The notes under the pieces: generated by a model
What the model was told of the DNA's origin: nothing
The model's database searches: none
Seen by the model: only the letters and a program-made list of their open reading frames with translations
Program-made: the position numbers and the translations under genes
Source of the DNA: Colletotrichum lupini
Taxonomy: Eukaryota; Ascomycota; Sordariomycetes; Glomerellales; Glomerellaceae
Reading direction: 5' to 3'
Assembly: GCF_023278565.1 (NCBI RefSeq)
Contig: NC_064676.1
Span: forward strand, 4,340,001-4,404,000
DNA length: 64,000 bases
Shown here: in pieces, positions 1-12,000 of the stretch
Numbering within the stretch: the stretch's first letter is position 1
How the letters are laid out: the number at the start of each line of letters is the position of its first letter

Positions 1-3000
1 TGTGACCGGGGGTTGAAGTGGGCCTCCAGCCTCCAGAAGCTCCAGGGCCGAGTCGGTGAGGGCCGGTCCCACGGCTTGGTCATCCGCTATCCGCCTGTTT
101 TGCGTGTTCTCCAGTGATTTGTCGTCAATCGGCTCCACACCCGCATGCAGGCCGGGGTCCTGGCTGCCGACCTCTCCCGTTTGAGCGTTGGATCCCGCTG
201 ATGGTTCGTCAATGGTGTCAGGGCGGCCCGCAGCTTCGGGGTCCGATGTTGCACCAGCCTGGGCCCTAGCCACCTGCTCCGCGTCTACCTCGTGCTCCCG
301 CTCTAATGTCTCACCGCCCTTCTCGTTGGCCACTTCAGCGCCGCCTTCACTGGAAAAGGCAGGCGTTGAAGGCTCCCGGGTCAGAGAATCCATTGGCTCG
401 CCTGCAACTCCCCGCGTGCTTGTGTTCAGCCCAGGAGATGACGGAACATCGTCGCTGGGGGTCGCGGTTGTGTCTTGCAGTGTGGGCAGGGCCTCCTCAC
501 TGGGCTCGCCTGCAGGGTGCATCTGTGCTTGGCCATCAGAGTCGAGATCCTTCTCCGCCACAACTGTGGCTGTTTGTTGGTCGACATCCTCGTCTAAACC
601 TTGCGAGGTCGGAACATCGCCTGGACTGCCTGCTTCGGGCAACTCCCCTGCCCTTGACGCATCCTGAGCCGAGCTTGGCTCGACAGTGGAAGATACCTCA
701 GATATGGAGTCGCGTTCGATGTTGCTTGTCGTCTCCAAGCCACTGTCGCCTTCATGAGGCATTTCAGGCTTAGGTTCAGCAATGGTCGAGAAAGACTCCA
801 GTTCAGGTGCCCAGGTCACGGATTTCCTCTTCTTCTTGCCCGCAGTTGTAGCAGTCGGCCACTCAGCCTCTGTCGGCGTGTCTGCTTGCGGGAAGGGGAT
901 TTCGTCACTGCTAGGCTCTCCCGATGGAGAGGTCAAATAAGCGGACTGTTCTCTTGTATTCGCTACATCTGCCGAGTTTTCGAGGGTACTCTCCGGGTCC
1001 AGGGTGGAAGACTTCTTGCCCTTCTTCTTCTTCTTTCCCTTTTTGGTAACAGTTGGTCCTGGGTCTGCCTCCTCTGAAATCTTGCTGTCCGTAGCGAATT
1101 CTCCGCTCGCGGTGGGTTCTTGCGATGATTGCTCCATCTCCCCAATCTTGTCTGAAATGGTCGTGTTCGAGTTTTCAACGTCTGTGACCGTCTTGTCTGT
1201 GATTGACTCGTCCGTGACCGTCTCGTCCTTAGTATCCTTCTTGTCCGAATCCTTGGTAGCGTCCTCAACGGCCGGCTCCAATGTTATGGCGGCAGCGGCG
1301 GCTGCAGCAGCGGCTGCAGCAGCCTTCTTGGCCTTCTTCTTGCTCTTCTTGGATGATGCTGCTTCGGGTTCAATTGGAGACTCCGGACCACGATCCTGCT
1401 GGTCCTCGGCGAAGGTTTCTTGCGGTTTGGACTCAAGCGAGTCAACTTGGCTGTCAACAAGTGTCGGCTCCTGGGAAGCATTCTCGAAAACCTCATCTGG
1501 GCTAATGGGAGTCGCAGGCCCTTGCGGAGGTGTGAGGAAAGCCTCATCCTGGCTTTCGGTCATTGTTGGTGTTTGAGGTTCCACTTGAGTTGCCTCCTCT
1601 ACAGCGAAATCTGTCGGCCTGATATCAATTTCCTGCGATTGATCGGCTTTCTGCGCGTCAGTCGCAGAGGACTTTTCATCGATCGTTGTTGCATTGGATG
1701 AAGTACCCTTTGCGGGTTCGGCAGGGAGCTCTTCGTTGATGCTTGGCGCCAGGACATTATCTTCGGGTGCTTTCTTGTCCTTCTTCTTCTTCTGTTTCTT
1801 CGACTTTTTAAGTGACTTAGAAGTCTCCTCGGTCGGAGCTGAATCTTGTTGTTGCTCGGTAGAAGGCGAAGAAGGTGTAGGGGCCTCGAGAGTGTCCGCC
1901 GTGACTGCGGCCGTCTGAAGGTTGGTGTCTTCTGGGTGATGTGCGTCCACAGGAACGGCTTCAGAAGCGTCGGTATCGGTGACGGTTTTCTGGCTGGACG
2001 GGTCTTCAGCCAGTGCGTCTGTAGTTGAGACATTCGATACGGGCGCTTCTGCCGCCGCTGTCGAAGTCTCAACCTCCGGGGTCTCAACAACCGGAGTCTC
2101 AACGACCGGAGTCTCAGCAGCCGGAGTCTCGATAGAAGTCTCAACGGCAGGAGTCTCAACGGCAGGGGTCTCAACGGCAGGAGTCTCAACGGCAGGAGTC
2201 TCAACGGCAGGGGTCTCGACGGAAGGAGCCTCGACAGAGGGAGTATCAATGGCAGAAGCTTTAGCAAAGTACTCGGGAGCAGGGCTCTCGATTCCCCAAG
2301 CATCGAACGCCGGGGTGTCGATGACGGGACCTTCGCCAATAAGGGCATCGGTAGCAGCAGGCTCATTGATGGGAGCCTTGTTGGTAGGAGCTTCAGTGGT
2401 AGGAGTCTGAACGCCTGGGGACTGGAGGGGAGTCGACTCAGACGACATCACGTCATCCAGCTGCGACAGCGAAGCACCCTTGCCCTTCTTCTTCTTTTTC
2501 TTTTTCTTGCCAGATGCATCAGGCTGAACGGGCTCAGCCGGTGGCGGCTCCGTGAGACTAGGCTCAGAAGTTGCCATCGCGTTGTCAACAATGGCTGGCA
2601 CATTGTCAGAAGTTTCAGGGGCAAGAATGGAGGCTTTCTCGGTAATATCCTCCGGAAGGGGGATTGCAGCTGCATCCTTCTCAGTCGGAGCTGGTTCAGA
2701 TACATCGGTCTTCTCGGTAGCGTCTTCGGGAAGAGGCACTCCTGCAACATCCACTTCGGCAACAGTTTGTCGGGGGATCTGCTCAACGAAGTCGGTATCA
2801 TCCTCAGGCAGAGGAATGGTGGTAGCATCTGGTTCAGTATCAGGTAAGACGGACGTCTCCTCCAATGCTTTTGCGACGGGCGCTTCGACTATTGCGTTCT
2901 CGACAGCAGGTTCTGCGGAGACAGCTAGAGAAGTGTCGTTATCGGTCTGTACCAAGTCCACTTCCGCAGCAGAAGGTTGTGTGCTTGCATCTGTTTCGGT

Positions 3001-6000
3001 GGAAGAAGGCTTTGCTTCAGGTTCGTTCAAAGCTTCGGCGGTCTGGTCCTTCTTGGACTTCTTCAGCTTCTTCTTCTGCTTCTTGGACAAGGAAGTAGAC
3101 TCGGCTTCAGCTGGGACCTCTGCCTCAAGCGGTTCAACCGGGGTGTCATCGATGATTTGATCAGCGGCCGGTGGCTGCGAAACCTCGTCGCTCTTTGAAG
3201 CAGAAATGTCTTCTTGGCCAAAGACTGAAGGTTGCTGTTGCCATGGGTCCTCGTCTAGCTGCCAGGGGTCGTCTTCAAGCGTGGCCAGGCTTTCTTCTGG
3301 TGCTAGAGGTACAGGCTGAGTCTCTTCAATAGCCGCCACGTCGGTGTCGGCAGGCTTGACGTCTTGGTCAACAGTTGCAACCTGCTGCTCAGCCAAGCTG
3401 TCAGATGGACCGAGTGACTTGTCGTTAGATTCGGAGAGGGGCGGCAGTGATTCCGATGGTGTGTCGAGCTTTTCTTGGGGGCCGCGGATATCGAGTCGCT
3501 GGTCAGGGAGGCTTTGCTGGATTTCAGCGGACTTGGCTTCTGGCGCCTCAGGGGCGGACTCTTGTTGCAAGGATGTAACATCATTAGTGGTGCCAAGCGA
3601 CCTTGCTTCGATGTCCAATGTAGGAGTGTCTGGTTGAGAAGAAACAGTTGAGGGCTCGAGGGCTGAAGTAGATAGAAGAGTTTCGTTTGTCGCATCCAAA
3701 GATTTCTTGCTCTTCTTCTTCTTTTTACCCTTCTTAGTGTCAGGAACCAGAGGTGAAGCAGGCAAGTCAGTCTCGACTTCCTCCTTGGAATTGTTGACAT
3801 CAGGCAATGGTTCTTGGACCGCATCTAGGGCGGGGGCGGGAACCGGCTCCTCCGTGACGGGAAGTGCCGGTAGCTGTTCAGCTTCATCCGTGTCCTTGGC
3901 CTCCTGAACATTGACAGAGGGTGCCAGAGAAGGCTCGGGAAGGACTTCCGACGCCTTCAGAGTCTCGCTGGCTTGACCAGCGCTAGCTTGAGCGGCAGCC
4001 TCAGCAGCAGCAGCCATCTCAGCCAGTTTCTTCTTCCTCTGCTTCTTGCTCAAACCTGCAAGCGGATCCTCCTCTGCCTTGAGCTGCTCCGGCTCTGTTT
4101 CAGGCTTCTTCTCCTCGATGTCTGCGAGAGAAGTGGTTGCAGGCTGGTCAAGCTCAATGGCCTCCTTAGCTTGAGAGATGCTGGTTTCAGGAGTAGCAGT
4201 TGCTTCGGTGACTAGATTGCTCTCTTCGATGGGTTGCGCCGGTGATGCGGCGGTAGGCTGTTCGACTTCCACTTCTCTGCTGACCTCAGCGGGTTCAGCA
4301 GCATCAGCGGCCGCCTTCATCTCGGCCTTCTTCTTTTTCTTCTGTTTATTGCTGAGGCCGGCGAAGGGGTCCACATCATCCATTGGCTTCTCCTCGACCA
4401 CGGGTTTCTCCTCGACCTCGAGCTGCTCCTCAGGTTTGGGCCGTCCAGCCTCCAATTCAAGTGATTCGTTGACATGCTCGTCAGGAATTGGAACGGCGGC
4501 GGCGGCAACTTCGGAGGTGGCATTAGTGGCAACAGCCTCTGCGGCCTCTGCGGCCGCCTTCATCTCGGCCATCTTCTTTTTCTTCTGTTTGTTGCTGAGG
4601 CCAGCAAAGGGATCCACCTCCTCCATCGGCTTCTCCTCGATCGCTGACTTCTCCATGGTCACTGGCTTCTCCTCGACCACTGGTTTGTACTCGACATTTG
4701 GTCGCTCTTCGGTCTTCGGATGTTCAGCCTCCAATTCTAGTGATTCGTCCACATGCTCAGGAAGTGGAACAGTGGCGGCGTCAACAGCAGTAGCCTCGGC
4801 TGCTTCGGTGGCGGCAATAGCGGCGGCAGCCTCAGCAGCCTCGGCGGCCGCCTTCATCTCGGCTTTCTTTTTCTTCTTCTGCTTGTTGCTCAAGCCAGCA
4901 AAGGGGTCCACCTCAACCTCGGGCTGCTCTTCAGGTTTGGCTTGTCCGACTTCGGGGTCAAGCAGCTCCTTGACATGCTCTTGCTTTTCTTCGGGCTTGG
5001 CCTCTTCAACCTCTGGTTCAAGCAAGTCGTCGACATGCTCAGGTAGTGGGATGGCAGCAGCGAGCTCGGCATCAGGAGACTCCTTCTCCTTTGGGGCATC
5101 GACTGGCTTGAGAGACGTATCCGGTTCGAGCGACTCGTTGGCATGCTCAAGAGGCGGAACGGCGGCGGCGGCGACGGCTGCAGCCTCAGCGGCTTCGGCT
5201 GCAGCCTTCATCTCAGCCTTCTTTTTCTTCTTCTGCTTGTTACTCAGGCCGGCAAACGGGTCCACGTCGGCCTCAGTCTGCTGTTCGGGCTGAGCCTGCT
5301 CAACCTCCGGTTCGAGCGACTCAGCGACATTCTCAGGTAGTGGAACAGCAATGGCAAGCTCGACATCGGAAGACTCCTTCTCCTTGGGGGCATTGTCTGG
5401 TCCAAGAGATTCTCTAGTCTCGGGAGAGGTCTCTGGGACAGGTTTCGAGATCTCAGGAAGAGGAACACTTGCAGCTGTTTCCGCTTCCGTGGTGATCTTC
5501 GTTGCCTTCTCAGCATCAATTGGCGGCTCCGAGACGGCTTCCGGAAGGGGACTTGAGGAGACGAGGGGTTCCTTGGCTTCAGAAGAGTGAGCTTCGTTGG
5601 TTACACTAGCGGCAGCCGCGGCCGCGGCAGTAGCAGCTGCCATTGCTGCCATCTTCTTTTTTTTCTGCTTGTTGCTCAAGCCAGCAAAGAGATCCTCTTC
5701 ACTTTTGGGCACCTCCTCGATATTGACTTGCTCCTCGACCTTGGCCGGTTCTTCAGGCACCTCCTTGATATTCGACTGAGACATGTCTTCAACCTTCTCA
5801 GAGAGCGGTTCAGCTGAAGCTTGCTCGATCTCGCGGATCTCCGCAGCATGTTCAAGGATTGGCAAAGAAGTCGGCAGGGCCTTCGCGTCGAGAGCGGTGT
5901 CAGGCTGGTGCTCGATAGAGGCCAAGGAGTCAAGAGGAGTATCAAAGGCTTCGTCTGAGGCATCAGGGAGAGGGATAGCCGCCGCTTGTTCAATAGCGGG

Positions 6001-9000
6001 TAGGAAAGTGGACGGTGCCTTTGTTTCGATAGCAATCTCCGGCTTGGGCGTGGGCTGAACGTCAGCTAGGGACTCCAGGGGAGCTTCGAACACCTCATCC
6101 GAGACCTCGGGTAGCGGGATACCCGCGGCTCGCTCGGCTTCAGTTGTCTCCGCGGTCTGTTCAAACAAAGGCGCGAGGGCGGGCTGCGGCGTTGTGTCTG
6201 CTTCGGAGGCAGCTTTGCTGTTCTGCTTAGTCGGCTCGGCAGATCGTTCAAGCTCCTGCATCTCGGCCTGAGCCTGCTCCCAAGCCTTCTTGATCTTGAG
6301 TTGCTTTTTTCTCTCCTTCTTGGAGAGCTTCTTGTCAGACGCGTCGTCCTCGAGCAAAGGCTCAGATGTAACGGTTTTGGGAGCGACATCTTCGACCAGA
6401 GCACTGCGATCCACAGGTACGTCCTCCGCGACGGATTTGCCGGCGTGATGCCTGCCATCAAGCACAGCTGGAAGGTCCTCGACTGCATGGGGTGCCTGAA
6501 CAGTGGGCTCCACAGGCGGAGTATCTTGAGTTGAAAGCAGCGGGTCATCGGCGCGATCAATTGAGGGACCAAAATCGGCTGAGAGAAGCGCATGCTCGTC
6601 GGCAGACGCAGCAGGAAGCGGTGGCAAAACATCCAAATTAATCTCATCGTTCGAGGAGACAGCGACTGAGGGAATCTCGGCCAAGGGCCCCACAGATCTG
6701 TCGACTGGCGCAACGTCAATAGTGTTGCTAGTTGAGGCGTGAACTGGCTCCTCGGTTGGCATGGCGCGAATCTGATCGATTGATGGCAAGAAGTCCTTGT
6801 CGGTGGAGTCAATTGCGAGGTGCTCCGCTGACACCAACGCTTCTTCGACATCTGGCGTAAGAGCAGAAGAAGTAGGCCCATCAGAAGGGAGGGCAATGCC
6901 ATCGACTGACGCGCCCTTGCCCTTCTTCTTCTTTTTCTTGTCTTTCTTGGACATCCTGCCTTCGATTACGGGTAATTCTGCTGGTTCGGGAGCATCCAAA
7001 GTCTTTCCGTCTCGACCAATCTCTGTTGACTTGTCGTGAGACTTGAGACGGTCTACGAGATACGCAGCTCCCAGACCAGCCGCGGCACCTCCCAGTAGAG
7101 CGCCAATAGCATCATCGCGGGAGTGGCCGTCATGGTCAATCTCGGTCAAATTGGCGGCAACATCGCGCGATCGGTTCAGTGTAGGGCTTGATGGTGTGTC
7201 TGGTGTGTCACGATCCATTAGATTTTTGATGATTGATGGGGGCGTCATGTGTAGGAGATACGAACTTCTTTCTTTGGACGTCGTCTCGACTTGTTCCGGT
7301 TCGGGCATCTCAGTTGCGTGTGTCACGGGGCTGTCGGGTAGAGCAGGTAACTGCCCTGACTTGAACTCCGGAATGTTCGAACGGTGAGTAGGACTGGCAA
7401 TGGCCGTTGCCGGGGATGTCATAGGGCTAGCAGGAAGTGCGGGCAGCTTCTCTAGCTCATGCTCTGACAAGTCCAACCCCCTGGCGGTATCTGCAGACGG
7501 GGGAAGGCCAGGTGATGCCGCATCAAACATGGCACCGGCATGCTGGACTGCGTGCTCTGCCTTCGGAGTGGTTTCCTGCGAGCTGAAACGGCGCGTTGTT
7601 TGTTCAGGATAGCGGGACATATCCGTGTCAAGACGAAGGTCAGGCTCAAAGGGCGATGCCTGAAGCTGATGGAAGTAATTCACATCCTCGTCACGCAGGG
7701 TGAATTCTGGTGCAGGAGATTCCCGCGATGACGGCTCGCTTGGAGGCAGCTCTGGGAAATCAATGGGTGGCTCCATTGACTGAGCTGCGGATTCCTGACG
7801 AGCCTGTTCAAGCAGGTAGAGGGGCTTGATCTCGCGACTGTTCTCCCACGAGATGGGCCTCGAGGGGCGCCTGGACAGGGAAGCGGGATGAGGAGGGGTG
7901 ATGTGTGTGGTCTCGGGGAACGTCGGCACCGCTGGCGAGGTGACAGGCGAGACTCCGAAGGTACCTGGAGACGAAGGTGTCGACCTCTGCCCCAGTCGCA
8001 GCTTGAAGGGTACGGCTGTCTGACTTGGGCTTCTGGTCGGTGTCTCCATGTTGCTACGCTTGCGGGCGTGTGTCTTTGGCGTCTTGGTCTCGTGCTGACG
8101 CCTCCGCTCCTCCGGTGGCGTCTCCGGCCGGCTGTCGGGCAGGGCAGGAAGTTCATCCAAGTCTGTCTGGGTGGGAGAGCCAGGAGTGCTGGGCGGCATT
8201 GGGCTGGGTGGCAGGGGGAGGAAATCTCCGTACTGAGGGTCGATGGCAGGTCTAATAGTCCGCGGCACGATCTCAGGGTCGACGATGTCTAGGTCTCGCG
8301 GGGGACTGGCGGATCTCTCGCGATCTTGAAGAGCATCTGACGACTCTTCCAACTGCGGTTCGGTGGCGTTGGAGCGGGACATCATGGAGCCCAAAGCTGC
8401 CACGGCGCTCGCCAAGCCGGCACCCGCGCCAAGGGTGCCGGCATTATCTAAAAAAGACGACTTCTCGTCCTTGCTGGAAACATCCTTGCTGCTTCTGTTT
8501 CCAAACAGGTTGTTAAAGAAGCCGCTACTGCGTTTCTCATCTTCCTTGGGACTCTTCTTGTCGTCTCGGCTGCGTCTCTTACGTTCGGAGCTTTCCGACA
8601 CCACCGACTTGGCATCGTCGTCGTAGCGAGTTCCATTCGAGTGTCGGTCAGACTTCTCACGACGAGACGAACGGTCAGAGGTTACGGAAGCTGCGTCTCG
8701 ATCGTCCTCACGGCGACTCTTGGAACGACGTTCTGACTTTTCGCTCCGTGTGGCGGGATCGGACACAACTGAACTAGCATCCCTATCATCGAAGCGACTG
8801 CTGCGGGACCGGCGATCGGATTTTTCACGCCGGCTTGAGGGGTCAGAGACCACCGAACTGGTGTCTGCGTCCTCGTATCGGCTGCTCCGGGATCGACGAT
8901 CTGACTTGTCGCGGCGGCTCGCAGGATCAGAGACAACTGAGCTCACGTCGCGGTCGTCAATCCGGCTACTCTTGGAACGGCGCTCGGACTTGTCTCGCCT

Positions 9001-12000
9001 GCTCGATGGGTCAGATACTACAGAGCTCACATCTCGCTCTTCGAACTTGGAACGGTCCCGCTGAGACTTGGCCGGGAGGTCGTCCCAGTCTTCAAGATCG
9101 TCGCGAGTGCTGCTTCGTTCGACGGTTGGGGTCGCGGTGTAATCGCTCTGTTTGTCGACGTCTGTCCATTCGTCTGAGCTCTGCTTGGATTTCTTGGACT
9201 TCTTCTTCTTCGCATGCTCATCCCATGCGTCGTCGCCGGCCTCTTGGGGTTCGGTAGAGCGGTATGAATCCCTCTCAGGCAATTTCTCGCGGGACGTGCT
9301 CGGGTCGTTGTAAGAAGATGGCTCTTGAGTTTCTGGCTCATCATCGTCATATGTGACAATGATTTCAGATCTCGAGCCACGACTCTTCTTCTTTTTGTCC
9401 TTCTTTCTTGTTTTCGCCGATGTGGAGGCTTCAGGGTCTGTTGGGGCAGCTTCGGACTCCACCGTTCTGGAGACGGGAGTCTCGTCATGAGGGTGTGTTG
9501 TCAGAGAAGAAGTGGGCAAATCCCAGGTGGGTGCGTCTTGAAATCCACGAGTCTTCGGGCCAAGCGCCACAACGGTTTCCGGACTTTGAGGGGTATCGTA
9601 ATAGCTGCTTGGCCTCTCATAAGAAGGGCCTGTCTCTGCGTAGGGAGCAGGTTGGTCTCGGTAAGCCGTTGTAGGCTCGCCATAGTAACTGTGAGGTCTA
9701 GCGTAGGCGGGCATTGCTTGCGAGTATGGAGCGTGTGCAGGGTGTGGTGCAGCTTCGGCGACATCGTGGTAACTGTGAGGTCTGGCGTATGCATGATCCA
9801 TCGGAGCAAATGGATTAGGCTCAGGTCGTGATGTGGCTTCGGGAACGTCATCATAGCCGTGTGGTCTTTCGTAGACAGGGGCCGGTGCAGACGAAGGAGC
9901 AGGTTCGGGCTGTGATCTTGGTTCGGGGGCACCATACGTCTCTTCAGGTAGCACGTTGTCGAGACTTTGCCTTTTTGATGCCTTTTGCTTGCGCTTCTCC
10001 TTCTTGCTCAGCTTCCTCGACGGTTCAGTCTCTTCAACTGGCGGCTCCTGCTCGATGAATGGCACCTCCTTAGCCTTGCCCTTGTCACGACGTTCTTTTT
10101 CACGAGGAGAGTCGGTCGCGTGGCCGTTGTGCATTTCCTTCTCTGTGACTGGTGTTTCTGGCACCTCGCCAATGACAAAGCCGCGGTCGCCTGCAGTGGG
10201 CCCATCATGGGTATGATCGGGACCATAGATGCCCAGGTCGGTGACAGTCTCGGCAAACGGCTGCTGGTAAACGGCCGGCTCACTTTGTCCTGGTGGGCTG
10301 TCGCGACGCATGTAGGTGGGGTTGTCGATGACAATGTTGGGATCAAACCCAGTGTCTTGAAGACCAGCCGCCAACACAGAGGCAAATTCTAGATCATCTG
10401 CAAAGGCGCCAGGCATCCTAGACGTCTGAGGGCTAGAAGGCTTGGGGCCTGGGGCGGGAGGCAAGTCTGCGTCATCTTCGAACGACGTGGTGAGCTTAGA
10501 TGGGGCAGCTTCGATTATGGGTGATATAGGCTCGACGCTGCGGGACTTTGGTGACTCCGGGGGACTGTGTCGCTCCCTTTCCTCTTCGGGCTTGCTCTCG
10601 AAAGGATCGCGCATCTTGGGGGCTTCAGAGGCTTCAGAGACTGCAGCCGCTGCAGCTCCACCGGCAACGCCCGCAGCAATGATGCCCCACGGTGAACTCT
10701 TGCCCAGTTTCTTTTTCTTCTTCTTAGACTTACGAGAGGTGCTGGACAGCTCCTTGATTGGAGGCTCTGGGCTCTCGATCTGGAAGCTCTTGGTCTCATT
10801 CTCGCCCCAAGTGACTGACTTGGCTGTGGGCGTTGTCGGCCTTTCCACAACCTCGCCTCTGGGTCCAAAAACGATTTCTGTGGCAGGCGCGGTCGCAGAA
10901 GAAGGTGGCTCAGCTGAAGTAACGGATCGTGGTTGAACAGGCTCTTGACTTCTACTGGAGGGTTGTTCCTGCGCTTGCTTCTCAGGGGCGGGCGTGTGGC
11001 GCGGGGTAACAACGGGTGTGGGTAAGACGAGGTTCAGCAGAGGTCGCTCACGCTCAGCAGAAGGGTCGCGAGACTGGAAGATTGGCTGTGCGCCAGGATC
11101 GAGTTGACGGTGAGGCAGACGGAAGCGAGAAAGCTCGTCGGGGATGATGACATGATCAATGCGAACATCGGCGTTGGGGGCGTCGTACGGGCTCTTGTCG
11201 TGAGGATGATCCATCTCGGGCGGTGTTACGATGGTAACGATGTCAGGGCCCTCATCGTGGTCTTGCCACTTGCCGACAACAGACTCATCATGAGGAGACG
11301 CACTGCGCGAGCGGATCTCGTCCTTGGCGATCTTGCGGGCGATGACAGTCTCACGGTAGTACCGATCGGCCTCTTCCTGTACGGCGTCCTTGGTAGTTCG
11401 GGATCTGTCGCGAGAGCCATCCTCGGTCACATGATCGTTGCGATGCTTGCGTGATCTCTCCTCTTCGACGGCGATGGCAGAAGCAATGGCGGCCGCGGCT
11501 ATAGGCACGGTAGCGTGCTTGGCCTCATCGTAGATGGACTTTGCAGCATGCTGTTCCTCCTGAAGAGAATCTCTCCGGCGGCGCGGCTCAGGGGTCCGGG
11601 AACGGTCTCGTGCTCCTTGCTGATACTGCTCCAGACGCTTCTCGAGTTCAAAGGAGTCTTTGCGGCTCATTCGGGATTCGGAGTAGTCGGGCTTCCTCGG
11701 CGGAGAATCGTCAAAGTTGGGTTCGCGGTCGACGGTCACGACCTGGGGAGTCAGTGGCCTCTTCGGGGTGGCGTACTTTGGCGTTTGGAACGCATCATCA
11801 GCGACCTGGAACTGGAAAGGGTCAATAGGGGCTTGTGCATTGGGGGCCTCGGGATGCTCCACCCCATGTTTCTCTCGGGGCGCCTCAGTCGGCTTCTCTA
11901 CCCGCTTCACATCCCGGCGTTCATCCACGACCACCACCGGCTTACGGTCATCCCTGCGAGGTTCCTTTGGTTCCTCACGTGGCCGGTGGTCATCTTTTGG

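Noticed and set aside
4178..5293. 371-codon Ser/Ala/Phe-rich frame on the plus strand within the giant gene
   Set aside because: Antisense of the Lys/Ala modules: Phe runs are complements of Lys codons. No independent support.
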